A DNA stretch of 8,871 nucleotides, taken from Parachlamydiales bacterium (GTDB lineage Bacteria > Chlamydiota > Chlamydiia > Chlamydiales > SM23-39). A program made the translations under genes and the position numbers. Positions 1 to 6,659 of the stretch are shown here, one piece after another (within the stretch, counting starts at the first letter, position 1; each line of letters begins with the position of its first letter). The notes under the pieces are model-generated. The model was given only the letters and a program-made list of their open reading frames with translations, ran no database searches and was not told the DNA's origin. The DNA lies in assembly GCA_003151315.1 (NCBI GenBank), contig PLXF01000075.1:948-9818 (forward strand), given 5' to 3'.

Positions 1-327
1 CATCCAGCGGATCCCTCCGTTGGGACTGCTCCTGGTCTCTAAGGTACCTATTCCATAAGCGAAATCTTGCTTTTCTGGAGGAAGCCGGAACGCTTCAGGA
101 TGATCTTTATTCAATTTATCGTAATCGAAACCGAGAAAATTCGAATATTGCCGGATAAAACCAAGGGAATAAACAGACGAGAGAAAGTGGTTAATTCTCC
201 CCTCTTCAATCGCCTGGAGATAGAGGGCGCGGATCGATGTGGCGTTTTCCACCTCTTTCAAAGATAAGTTCAGCTCTTCCCGTTTCGACCGAAACGTCTC
301 TCCCATCTTTTTTAACCCGTCATTCAT
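1..327 (-). CDS. rodZ: RodZ-like helix-turn-helix protein, N-terminal part (cut by window start)
   Basis: The reading frame stays open from an ATG at 327 down to base 1 (109 codons), so the C-terminus lies outside the window. The start is backed by a strong ribosome-binding site, GAGGTGAT, 4-11 bases upstream. Residues about 9-68 match the HTH_25/RodZ N-terminal fold: GETFRSKREELNLSLKEVE, then ALYLQAIEEG, then VYSLGFIRQYSNFLGFD, which corresponds to the family pattern 'LxxLEEG..LPxxVYxrGFlrxYAxfLGLD'. After it comes a polar linker ending GGIRWM, where a membrane segment would be expected next. RodZ links MreB to the cell-wall synthesis machinery through this cytoplasmic domain. In chlamydiae, which lack FtsZ, MreB and RodZ take part in division (established knowledge). 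The gene is divergent from rnhC, as I recall its neighbourhood in C. trachomatis (CT009/CT008). The family call is firm. The exact symbol is less so, because other HTH_25 membrane proteins exist. Confidence 0.8.
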   Translation of the reverse strand, partial: MNDGLKKMGETFRSKREELNLSLKEVENATSIRALYLQAIEEGRINHFLSSVYSLGFIRQYSNFLGFDYDKLNKDHPEAFRLPPEKQDFAYGIGTLETRSSPNGGIRWM

Positions 328-362
328 GCCATCACCTCATTACCAATACAACAATATCTCAC

Positions 363-391
363 TTGAGGAATTCGATCCAAGCATTTAAACT
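363..391 (+). promoter_or_regulatory. Candidate sigma70-type promoter for rnhC
   Basis: TTGAGG (363-368) is followed by a 17-nt spacer and TAAACT (386-391). Each hexamer matches four of six consensus positions. The predicted transcription start falls within a few bases of the rnhC ATG at 402, so the message would have almost no leader, and no ribosome-binding site is visible just upstream of that ATG. It is a prediction from sequence alone. Confidence 0.3.
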
Positions 392-401
392 CAAAACCAA
401 G

Positions 402-1289
402 ATGTCTAAAATATCTTGTTTCACCGCCTCCGTCGATTTGTCTCTGGCCGATAAGCTCAAGGCAGATCTCGATTCTCAAGGATTTGAGATCTCCACTCCC
501 CCCTATACAATTTTTTCCGCAAAAAAAAGGGGGGTTTCCTGCACTCTGTACGAATCGGGGAAACTAACGGTCCAAGGGAAAGAGATGGCCCCTTTCATCG
601 AATTTTACCTAGAGCCTGAGATCCTCAATCACTTCCATTTCTCTCATCCCGGAGCTTTATTGGATATCACTCCTCGGATTGGGATGGACGAAGCGGGTAA
701 AGGAGATTTTTTTGGTCCTCTTTGCGTGGCGGCTGTCTACGCCGATAGTCCCGGCATCGCCGAATTGCAAAAAATGGGAGTGAAAGATAGCAAAAATCTC
801 TCGCCCGCTACAATTGCAAAACTCGCAAAAAAAATCCGCGCCTCCTATGCCTATACGTCGATTCGCCTTTTTCCTCACAAATACAATGAACTCTACGCGA
901 AATTTAAAAATTTAAATCGCCTTCTCGCTTGGATGCACGTGGCGGCTTTAGGGGACTTAGTGCAAAAAACGGGCTGCAAACGGGCAATTTTAGATCAGTT
1001 CGCCAATCCTGTAGTGGTAGAGACCTCCCTAAAACAAAAAAAGTTAGAGGTCCACCTCGAACAAAAAGTGAGGGGCGAAGAGGACTTGGTCGTTGCGGCC
1101 GCCTCAATTATAGCCCGAGCCGGCTTTGTCGAAGGGATACAAACATTGAGCGAAGAGATGGGGATGGAACTTCCCAAAGGGGCCAGCAAACAGGTGATTG
1201 TCGCGGCCCGAAAGCTTATCGTCCTAAAAGGTCCCGAGATCATGGGGCGTGTCGCCAAAACGCACTTCAAAACGATGAAAGAGCTATGA
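402..1289 (+). CDS. rnhC: Ribonuclease HIII
   Basis: A 295-residue protein, the usual RNase HIII length. It cleaves the RNA strand of RNA/DNA hybrids in the cytoplasm, helping to remove R-loops, primers and misincorporated ribonucleotides. Residues about 1-80 form the TBP-like N-terminal substrate-binding domain that separates HIII from HII (FSAKKRGVSCTLYESGKLTVQG at 38-59). The catalytic core begins at GMDEAGKGDFFGP (94-106), with the acidic pair D96/E97. It continues with KDSKNL (128-133), LDQF with D198, and GEEDLVVAAASIIAR (225-239), where E226 or E227 would supply the fourth acidic residue. In HIII this position is Glu rather than the Asp of HII. The frame is open back to 237, but the extra 55 residues look unrelated to the family and overlap the divergent rodZ start, so ATG 402 was chosen. 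No good ribosome-binding site precedes it. The stop overlaps the recN start (ATGA). Confidence 0.93.
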   Translation: MSKISCFTASVDLSLADKLKADLDSQGFEISTPPYTIFSAKKRGVSCTLYESGKLTVQGKEMAPFIEFYLEPEILNHFHFSHPGALLDITPRIGMDEAGKGDFFGPLCVAAVYADSPGIAELQKMGVKDSKNLSPATIAKLAKKIRASYAYTSIRLFPHKYNELYAKFKNLNRLLAWMHVAALGDLVQKTGCKRAILDQFANPVVVETSLKQKKLEVHLEQKVRGEEDLVVAAASIIARAGFVEGIQTLSEEMGMELPKGASKQVIVAARKLIVLKGPEIMGRVAKTHFKTMKEL

Positions 1290-2869
1290 TTCATAAGCTG
1301 TCTATCCAAAATCTGATTTTAGTGGAAAAAGCCCACATTGAATTTGGTGAGGGGCTGAATATCATTACAGGGGAGACAGGTTCGGGCAAGTCGGCCCTCT
1401 TGACCGCCATTCGCCTCCTGTTAGGAGCGCGAGCCGATATCCAACAAATCCGTCAAGGAGCGTCTCTTGCGGTTGTTGAAGCGCAACTCTCCCCTCTTCC
1501 GATAGAAGCTTTGCAAGAAGAAGGGATCGAATGCAGGCAAACAGAAACGGTCTCTCTCAGAAGAGAGATCCACAGCTCCGGCAAAAGTCGCTGTTTTTTT
1601 GAAGAGCAGCAGATCAGCTTAACGACGTTAAAAAAAATCGTCGGCAGTTCCATTGAACTCGTAGATCAAAATACCTCGGCCACCCTTTGCAGCCATAGCC
1701 AACAACGGAAATGGCTCGATCTATTTGCAGGACTCGAACCTGCGGTTTCTTTGTTTAACACCTCTTACAATCAAGAGCTCTCTTTAGCCTCGCAATTGGA
1801 GGCAATGCATGCAGAAAAGAGGATAAGCAGCGCATTAGAGGAGAGGGCGCAAAGTGATTTGACGGCTATAGAAGAGGCGAACGTATCGCCCGGAGAAGAG
1901 GAGGCGCTTGCGCAGGAGCACCACCTGTTAAGCCATAGTCAGCAACTAGTGGAATCGATCCACTCGATCCTCTCTCTTTTACAAGAAGGGCAACACCCCG
2001 TAATTTCTGCTCTTAAGAGAATCCCCCTCGATCATCTGCTCCAATTCGATTCACGCCTAATCGATCCTTGCGAGGCCATTAAACGCTCGGGACTAGAATT
2101 GGAAGAGGCGGCCTTTTCTCTTCGCGCCTACGCTGATCGTCTGGAAGCCGATCCCCACCGTCTATTCGCCGTGGAAGAGCGGCTAGCGGTGATTGAAAAA
2201 TTAAAAAAACGGTTTGGGCCCATGGCCGATATCGATCGGGTGCGAAAGGAGCGGCGTAGCCAAATCGATCGCCTTTCTCACCTTGAGGATCAGATACAAG
2301 AACTAGAAAAAGCCTTACATGCCATCCGATTAGAAAATCGGAATCAAGCTGCAGCTCTAAGGCACGCTCGCGAGCAAGCGGCTCCCCTTTTCTCTCGGGC
2401 CATTGAAACTGAATTGAGTAGCCTCAACCTCTCCCAATCCCGATTTGCGATTGAAATTACCCCCAAAGAGCTCTCGGCCAATGGCTTTGATGAGATCTCG
2501 TTCGTATTCTCAGCCAATCCCGGCTACCCCCTTCTACGAATAGACCAATGCGCGAGCGGAGGGGAAATTTCCCGCCTTTTATTAGCGGTAAAAACGGTAC
2601 TAGCCAATAGAGAAAAAAGCGGCTGTTTAATTTTTGACGAAATCGATAGCAATGTAGGGGGGCAAACGGCCACTATTTTGGGCGCAAAACTCCAAGCTCT
2701 GGCCCGCCACGCCCAAGTCATCTGCGTTACCCATTTTGTCCAAGTAGCTCGATGTGCGGCTCACCACTTTTTAGTATCGAAACAAAACTCCACCACAAAG
2801 GTCCAGAAGCTAGATCCCTTACGTCGAGAAGAAGAATTTTCCCGTATGTTGGGACTGGCGCAGATATAA
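1286..2869 (+). CDS. recN: DNA repair protein RecN (SMC-like ATPase)
   Basis: A 527-residue cytosolic ATPase of the SMC/RecN family, which holds or bridges DNA ends during repair of double-strand breaks. The N-terminus reads IHKLSIQNLILVEKAHIEF, then Walker A GETGSGKS (29-36). The middle (about 160-365) is Glu/Gln/Leu-rich and coiled-coil-like. The C-terminal half has the ABC signature CASGGEISR (422-430), Walker B CLIFDEID (447-454) and the H-loop VTHFVQVA (481-488), closing with SRMLG. It is somewhat shorter than typical RecN (about 550). The usual 'LVDIHGQHEHQ' Q-loop region is altered to LVDQNTSATL (125-134), best read as loss of three residues with the glutamine kept. The start is ATG 1286, overlapping the rnhC stop, which suggests translational coupling. 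The frame also runs upstream to 929, but that stretch lies inside rnhC and has no RecN features. Confidence 0.93.
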   Translation: MIHKLSIQNLILVEKAHIEFGEGLNIITGETGSGKSALLTAIRLLLGARADIQQIRQGASLAVVEAQLSPLPIEALQEEGIECRQTETVSLRREIHSSGKSRCFFEEQQISLTTLKKIVGSSIELVDQNTSATLCSHSQQRKWLDLFAGLEPAVSLFNTSYNQELSLASQLEAMHAEKRISSALEERAQSDLTAIEEANVSPGEEEALAQEHHLLSHSQQLVESIHSILSLLQEGQHPVISALKRIPLDHLLQFDSRLIDPCEAIKRSGLELEEAAFSLRAYADRLEADPHRLFAVEERLAVIEKLKKRFGPMADIDRVRKERRSQIDRLSHLEDQIQELEKALHAIRLENRNQAAALRHAREQAAPLFSRAIETELSSLNLSQSRFAIEITPKELSANGFDEISFVFSANPGYPLLRIDQCASGGEISRLLLAVKTVLANREKSGCLIFDEIDSNVGGQTATILGAKLQALARHAQVICVTHFVQVARCAAHHFLVSKQNSTTKVQKLDPLRREEEFSRMLGLAQI

Positions 2870-2892
2870 AAAATTCACCCCATTGAGAACTC

Positions 2893-3786
2893 ATGAAATA
2901 TACCGCTTTTATTATGGCATTCACTTTGCTTTTTACGCTTCCCCTAAGAGCTGCAGCCAATGAAGAGGCCACCTATACCTATTGGGATGTCCACCCTCTC
3001 CATGTAGGCGGCACCGTGATTGCTATGGGAAAGGCCGATATTTCCAACACCTCCTACAATGGGAAGCTGCGCTTTAACAAAACCAATGCATCCGTCTCGT
3101 TAATCGCCCCGATCAATGAAAAGAATTTTTTTATCCCCCGCATCGAATGGAATACGTTTGAAATGAATTGGGATAAAAACCCCAAATTTTCTACGACTCG
3201 GTTCTATTTTATGCAGTTTGGCCTCACCTTTTACACAAACGCCATTGAACAGTGGCGATGGATAGCGCGCCTCGACTGCAATATGGACATACAACACTTT
3301 GGGAACAACCGTTACAACCTCTTTTCCGCCCTTTTTTGGGGCGCTTATGAAATCTGGAACGACTGGCATTATCATGTTGGTGTATATGGGTACACAGGGA
3401 TGAGGGGAGCCGAGGTCTATCCCATCATTGGCCTCGACTATGCTCCAAATAAACACTGGCTCTTTTATTTTGTATTTCCTCTCGATTACAAAATTCAATA
3501 CCAATTCGATAAACAATGGAGCCTGGCTATCAAAGGCCGCCCATTAAAAGAGCGTTTTCGAACCGGCAATAACGAACCCCAACCCCGCTCGGTGTTCTCC
3601 TACTCCTCCATAGGGACCGAATTGAATGCTCGCTATGAAAAATTCTTAAGATTGGAAATCGAAGCCTATATTGGCTGGAATTTCGGAGGCTCTTTCTACA
3701 TTAAAAAGCAGAACGGAAGAGCGCCCCTGTATACAGACCTCGGAGGATCCCCTTACGTAGGGGGGAGCATTAACTACGGATTTTAA
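2893..3786 (+). CDS. Secreted probable beta-barrel outer-membrane protein, unknown function
   Basis: A 297-residue protein with a clear Sec signal peptide: MKYT, then a hydrophobic stretch (IMAFTLLFTLPL), then RAAA with likely cleavage after A22. The mature part is rich in Tyr, Trp and Phe with alternating polar and hydrophobic residues (for example HYHVGVYGYTG and FYFVFPLDYKIQYQF). It ends in Phe within SINYGF, the C-terminal aromatic signature read by the BAM complex in outer-membrane barrels. These features suggest a small barrel of roughly 10-12 strands in the outer membrane; that count is an estimate from length. I do not recognise a named family. The gene starts 23 nt after recN with only a weak ribosome-binding site (GAGAA), so it may share the rnhC-recN transcript or have its own promoter inside recN. 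Its stop overlaps that of the convergent membrane-protein gene. Confidence 0.75.
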   Translation: MKYTAFIMAFTLLFTLPLRAAANEEATYTYWDVHPLHVGGTVIAMGKADISNTSYNGKLRFNKTNASVSLIAPINEKNFFIPRIEWNTFEMNWDKNPKFSTTRFYFMQFGLTFYTNAIEQWRWIARLDCNMDIQHFGNNRYNLFSALFWGAYEIWNDWHYHVGVYGYTGMRGAEVYPIIGLDYAPNKHWLFYFVFPLDYKIQYQFDKQWSLAIKGRPLKERFRTGNNEPQPRSVFSYSSIGTELNARYEKFLRLEIEAYIGWNFGGSFYIKKQNGRAPLYTDLGGSPYVGGSINYGF

Positions 3787-4163
3787 TCTTTATTCATCCG
3801 GGAATAATGGCGCAATTCCAGATGGTTCGTTAAAAAAGCGGCCGCCCAAACGATCGTTCCCCCTATAAATACACCTAAAGGGCTCGTTACCTGAATCCCA
3901 AAAGGGGCAAAGGAAATAACAATAAAGGCCGTGTAGCTGACTATAAAAGTAAGAATGGCCAATTTTAAGTCGTTAGGTTTTAGCTCTAAAATCATCAAAA
4001 CGGGTAAAATTGAGGCATTAAAAAATCCGACTAGAGCAGAAAAAAGGATATCCGCTCCAATGTCGGGAACTTGCTCAAAATAGGCGATCTGCACTCCGGG
4101 AGAGACCCGATCTACAAAAAACACGGCCAAAAAATTAAAAAACAGGCTGCGCAAATAGCTCAT
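3783..4163 (-). CDS. Small membrane protein, phage-holin-4_2 (PF04020-like) family, copy 2
   Basis: A 126-residue integral membrane protein with about four hydrophobic segments (roughly residues 5-17, 35-55, 66-90 and 94-112). The core pattern YLRSLFFNFLAVFF, GFFNASILPVL and AAFLTNHLEL matches the family annotated 'phage holin family / Phage_holin_4_2'. These are chromosomally encoded proteins of unknown role in many bacteria, and the name does not imply lysis. It is a clear paralogue of the gene just upstream: YL(K/R)SLFFNFL.VFF, G..NASI.P.L and FLTN..E..H are shared. Its ATG at 4163 overlaps the upstream stop (ATGA) and has no good ribosome-binding site, so it is probably translated by coupling. 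The two copies presumably make related subunits or a heteromer (inference). Its 3' end overlaps the outer-membrane protein gene by four bases. Confidence 0.8.
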   Translation of the reverse strand: MSYLRSLFFNFLAVFFVDRVSPGVQIAYFEQVPDIGADILFSALVGFFNASILPVLMILELKPNDLKLAILTFIVSYTAFIVISFAPFGIQVTSPLGVFIGGTIVWAAAFLTNHLELRHYSRMNKD

Positions 4164-4594
4164 TGCTGATCTGCTTTGTGATCATGTTTATGTTCAGGCT
4201 TCGAGGGTGTATGTGGATGTTGGAAGTGCTTCATCTCCACATAATTAGTTAAAAAGCTACCCAACGAAACCATCAGAGATCCAAAGAAATATCCTTCTAT
4301 GCTCGAAATCTCAATCCCCGCAGGCAAGAATTTAATCAACGCATAGGCTGTGAAGTTCAATAGAATCGAAACGACAGCAATCGCTGCTGCAGACAGGTGG
4401 TGGCGAGTCAGCTTCAATATAGGAAAAATCGAAGCGTTCAAAATCCCCAGGGCAAAAGCAAAAATCATATCTCCGCCAACATGAGGCAGTTTCGTCGGAT
4501 TCGATACATCGATCCCCGATAGAATATGATTGGCGAAAAAAACTGTGAGAAAGTTAAAAAAAAGGCTTTTCAGATATTGGACAAAATATTGCAT
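4160..4594 (-). CDS. Small membrane protein, phage-holin-4_2 (PF04020-like) family, copy 1, with His-rich tail
   Basis: A 144-residue membrane protein, paralogous to its downstream neighbour. It has about four hydrophobic segments (roughly residues 9-21, 40-62, 69-91 and 100-115) and the family motif ALGILNASIFPIL. It differs by a C-terminal tail after about residue 120 with many His, Lys and Pro residues (HFQHPHTPSKPEHKHDHKADQQ spans it; eight or so residues of this stretch are His or acidic). The tail could bind a metal ion, but that is inference. The start ATG 4594 is preceded by a good ribosome-binding site (AAGGGAG, about 3 bases upstream on the minus strand) and, further up, by a TATAAG hexamer at the end of the inverted-repeat element at 4623. 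It is the first gene of a two-gene operon. No lysin, spanin or other phage gene is nearby, so a prophage origin is not supported. Confidence 0.8.
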   Translation of the reverse strand: MQYFVQYLKSLFFNFLTVFFANHILSGIDVSNPTKLPHVGGDMIFAFALGILNASIFPILKLTRHHLSAAAIAVVSILLNFTAYALIKFLPAGIEISSIEGYFFGSLMVSLGSFLTNYVEMKHFQHPHTPSKPEHKHDHKADQQ

Positions 4595-4621
4595 ACGCTC
4601 CCTTTACGTTACAGACATCCT

Positions 4622-4627
4622 CTTATA
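4622..4627 (-). promoter_or_regulatory. Candidate -10 hexamer for the membrane-protein pair
   Basis: On the minus strand the left end of the inverted-repeat element reads GAGGTATAAG. TATAAG matches five of six -10 positions. It would start transcription about 20 bases before the ATG at 4594, leaving room for the AAGGGAG ribosome-binding site. No good -35 hexamer lies at normal spacing. TTGAAT is present but only 9 bases away. Confidence 0.3.
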
Positions 4628-4799
4628 CCTCTCGTGATTCAAGAATCGGCCTTTGGAAACCATCTGCATCCCATAATTTCCATCCGCAAAAATAACCCCT
4701 ATTTCTAATAGGAGGCCATTTTTGCTCCGGCTACGCCTGATGAAAATTTTGGGCGCATATGGCTCCCCAAAACCGATTCTTGAATCACAAGAGGTATAA
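4623..4799. repeat. 177-bp fold-back (MITE-like) element
   Basis: The ends are 27-bp inverted repeats (4623-4649 and 4773-4799), identical except for one base; the outer ends read TTATACCTC and GAGGTATAA. The symmetry continues inwards with lower identity (the next 31 positions match at about 20) to a central hairpin, GCAAAAAT (4686-4693) against ATTTTTGC (4718-4725). The right arm carries about 11 extra bases. The whole unit could therefore fold into one long imperfect hairpin. Each terminal repeat also contains a small palindrome, GATTC-2 nt-GAATC. There is no gene inside. No target duplication is certain. A TA duplication, as used by IS630/mariner-type elements, would fit, but the ends are palindromic there and prove nothing. 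It fills most of the spacer between the divergent membrane-protein pair and the first oppA. Confidence 0.75.
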
Positions 4800-4800
4800 T
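4795..4800 (+). promoter_or_regulatory. Candidate -10 hexamer facing the first oppA
   Basis: The right end of the inverted-repeat element plus the next base forms a perfect TATAAT, the mirror image of the hexamer at the left end. It points towards the first oppA, whose ATG is about 80 bases away. As on the left side, no convincing -35 hexamer is present at 16-18 bases. Confidence 0.3.
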
Positions 4801-4843
4801 CGCCACACTACAAAATAAAGTTCTCAACGGGCAAGAGAATTCT

Positions 4844-4873
4844 TTGAGGTTTTGTGGATCTTTCAGGTATTAT
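4844..4873 (+). promoter_or_regulatory. Second candidate promoter close to the first oppA
   Basis: TTGAGG (4844-4849), an 18-nt spacer and TATTAT (4868-4873) make a reasonable sigma70-like pair. Transcription would begin at or within a base or two of ATG 4882, giving a message without a usable leader. This layout resembles that in front of rnhC. It competes with the TATAAT at 4795 as the source of the oppA transcript. Confidence 0.3.
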
Positions 4874-4881
4874 ATTTTTCC

Positions 4882-6459
4882 ATGACAAGATTGATCATCG
4901 CCGTCTGTATTATCCTTTCTGCTTGCTGTTCAACGCCCAAGGCGTCGAATACGCTCCGAATCGCCTTTAATACTTTCCCCCTCACAGTCGACCCAAGAAA
5001 AAGTGGAGATTTTGTCTCCTCTACCCTGATTTGCCTCGTTTATGATGGGTTAACCCGATGCCAAGCCGATGGATCCCCCGAGTTCGCTATTGCCGACCAG
5101 GTCGATATATCTCCTGATAAGACGGTCTATCTTTTTCACCTGCGAGACGCCTCTTGGACAGATGGTCGACCCGTTACCGCTTACGACTTTGAAGCTTCCT
5201 GGAAAAAAATTATCGATCCCCATTTCCCTTCGATCTGCACTTATCTATTCTACTCGATTAAAAACTGCGAAGCGGCTGCAAAAGGGCAGCGACCTTTAAG
5301 CGACGTCGCTATACAGGCTCTAGACGACAAAACGCTTCGCGTTGAATTAGAACGACCTACTCCCTATTTTCTTTCACTCACCTCTTTCCCTTCTTTTCTC
5401 CCCGTACCCTCCCACCTAACGGAAGCAGAATTAGAGCAACCGATGCAAGTTGTCACAAACGGCCCTTTTCGCATTGGAAGGATGATCGCCAACTCAGAAA
5501 TCGACCTAGTTAAGAACGAAGCTTTCTGGAACAAGGAAGCGATAAAGCTACAAGGGATTAAGATCAGTATCGTGCTCAACGAGGCGACGGCTTTACAGAT
5601 GTTCGAACAAGACGAGATCGACTGGTTAGGGGGGCCCTTCTCTCCGATTCTCCCTGATGCCCATGAATCGATTCGAAAAAAACAGGAGCTCCATTTCTTT
5701 CCCATGGCAGCTAGCACTTTTTGTTCCTTTAACACCACTCGTTCGCCCTTCAATAACGGTAAAATTCGCAAGGCATTCTCACTTGCCATTAATCGCATTG
5801 AGATCGTCGAAAAAGTGACCCAATTAGGACAAAAACCGGCGACGCGCTATATCCCGCCTAACCTTATGAATAACGAAGAAAAAGAGCTTTATCCCGTTTA
5901 TGACCCTGTATTAGCGCGCATTTATCTGGAGCAAGGGCTTAAAGAGCTCCACTTGACCAAACTCCCCACCCTTACCTTCATGTGCCGAACAAGTCTGATC
6001 GATAAGCAGATCGGACAAACCCTACAAAGGCAATGGAAAGATGTATTAGATGTAGATATAGAGTTGGAGCAGACCGATTTTAAAACACACCATGACAAGC
6101 TCCATCGCCGCTGCTATGATTTTTCCCTTTCTTACTGGATCGCCCAATTCAGCGACCCCATTAATATTCTGGAAAGGTTTAAAGATCGGGACAACCCTAA
6201 AAATTACCCCGCCTGGGAAAACCCTTTCTTTACTAAACTGCTCGAAAGTGCCATATCAGCAACAACCCCCCAATTGCGCCTACAGATTATTCAAGCCGCT
6301 GAAGCATTTATGGCCGATGAAATGCCCATTGCTCCCATTTACCATTGGAGTAACCCTAGTTTATGCCATGAACGGCTCCACAATATTTCCACTACACCAA
6401 GCGGAGGAGTGTTATTTGAAAAATGTTGGATCGAAGAGCCTTCTAAAAAAATACGCTAG
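4882..6459 (+). CDS. oppA: OppA-like oligopeptide-binding lipoprotein, copy 1
   Basis: A 525-residue extracytoplasmic solute-binding protein of the SBP_bac_5 (OppA/DppA) family, which captures peptides in the periplasm and hands them to an Opp/Dpp ABC permease. The N-terminus MTRLIIAVCIILSAC is a lipoprotein signal with lipobox LSAC (lipidated Cys15), so the protein should be membrane-anchored. The family signature is HLRDASWTDGRPVTAYDFEASW (86-107); its core WTDGRPVTAYDF is the SBP_bac_5 hallmark. The conserved block DPINILERFKDR lies in the C-terminal lobe. Start ATG 4882 was chosen because it gives a normal-length lipoprotein signal; a TTG at 4852 would add ten residues. No permease or ATPase gene is in the window, so it must use components encoded elsewhere. 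Chlamydiae typically keep several oppA copies per transporter. Substrate cannot be told from the sequence. A MITE lies directly behind its stop codon. Confidence 0.88.
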   Translation: MTRLIIAVCIILSACCSTPKASNTLRIAFNTFPLTVDPRKSGDFVSSTLICLVYDGLTRCQADGSPEFAIADQVDISPDKTVYLFHLRDASWTDGRPVTAYDFEASWKKIIDPHFPSICTYLFYSIKNCEAAAKGQRPLSDVAIQALDDKTLRVELERPTPYFLSLTSFPSFLPVPSHLTEAELEQPMQVVTNGPFRIGRMIANSEIDLVKNEAFWNKEAIKLQGIKISIVLNEATALQMFEQDEIDWLGGPFSPILPDAHESIRKKQELHFFPMAASTFCSFNTTRSPFNNGKIRKAFSLAINRIEIVEKVTQLGQKPATRYIPPNLMNNEEKELYPVYDPVLARIYLEQGLKELHLTKLPTLTFMCRTSLIDKQIGQTLQRQWKDVLDVDIELEQTDFKTHHDKLHRRCYDFSLSYWIAQFSDPINILERFKDRDNPKNYPAWENPFFTKLLESAISATTPQLRLQIIQAAEAFMADEMPIAPIYHWSNPSLCHERLHNISTTPSGGVLFEKCWIEEPSKKIR

Positions 6460-6466
6460 AATTTTT

Positions 6467-6659
6467 GTAACCATTCAGATAAGGGGCACCTAGTGTAAGT
6501 CGTTAAACCACAGAGCTCGCAGAGAGCTAGAGAGGCCGCGAAACGCGGCAAAAAATGCTTAATTCCTTCGTTTTTAGCGTTTTTCAGCCTTCTCTGTGTC
6601 CTCTATGCTCTCTATGGTTTAAGAACTTACGTTTAACCTAGGGGTATCTGAATAGTTAC
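6467..6659. mobile_element. 193-bp MITE with 8-bp target duplication
   Basis: The ends are inverted: GTAACCATTCAGATA (6467-6481) against TATCTGAATAGTTAC (6645-6659), 14 of 15 matching. The symmetry continues inwards as an imperfect palindrome of about 80 nt per arm (TTAAACCACAGAG on the left, CTCTATGGTTTAA on the right), with several CAGAG-type units. GAATTTTT occurs immediately outside both ends (6459-6466 and 6660-6667), as expected for an 8-bp target-site duplication; it would be nine bases if the next G is counted. The element has no coding capacity, so a transposase would have to act from elsewhere. The duplicated target begins at the last base of the oppA copy 1 stop codon, so insertion left that gene intact. 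Confidence 0.8.
6535..6549. repeat. GC-rich hairpin inside the MITE
   Basis: GCCGCG, AAA, CGCGGC is a perfect 6-bp stem with a 3-base loop. It is followed by an A-run on the plus strand, not a T-run, so it does not form a standard intrinsic terminator for the upstream gene. Confidence 0.5.

Noticed and set aside
67..267. A 66-codon plus-strand reading frame
   Set aside because: It is antisense to the rodZ helix-turn-helix domain and has no recognisable features.
237..401. An N-terminal extension of RNase HIII by 55 residues from ATG 237
   Set aside because: It lies antisense to the well-supported rodZ start, has no family similarity, and ATG 402 gives the standard length.
929..1285. An N-terminal extension of RecN by 119 residues
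   Set aside because: It runs inside rnhC in another frame with arginine/glycine-rich, low-complexity translation. The RecN fold begins at ATG 1286.
3783..4594. A prophage lysis cassette, suggested by the 'holin' family name
   Set aside because: No endolysin, spanin or structural phage gene is nearby, and this family is commonly chromosomal. The name is historical.
4526..4708. A 60-codon plus-strand reading frame entering the fold-back element
   Set aside because: It is antisense to the membrane-protein start and ends in repeat sequence, with no ribosome-binding site. Chance frame.
4600..4880. A CRISPR array or a tRNA in the repeat-rich spacer
   Set aside because: The repeats are inverted, not regularly spaced direct repeats, and no cloverleaf or CCA-type end can be drawn.
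6092..6493. A 133-codon plus-strand frame overlapping the end of oppA copy 1
   Set aside because: It is a shadow frame of a gene with intact family motifs and runs into the MITE.
6535..6556. An intrinsic terminator for oppA copy 1
   Set aside because: The stem is followed by A residues, not T residues, on the plus strand; on the minus strand the T-run precedes the stem.
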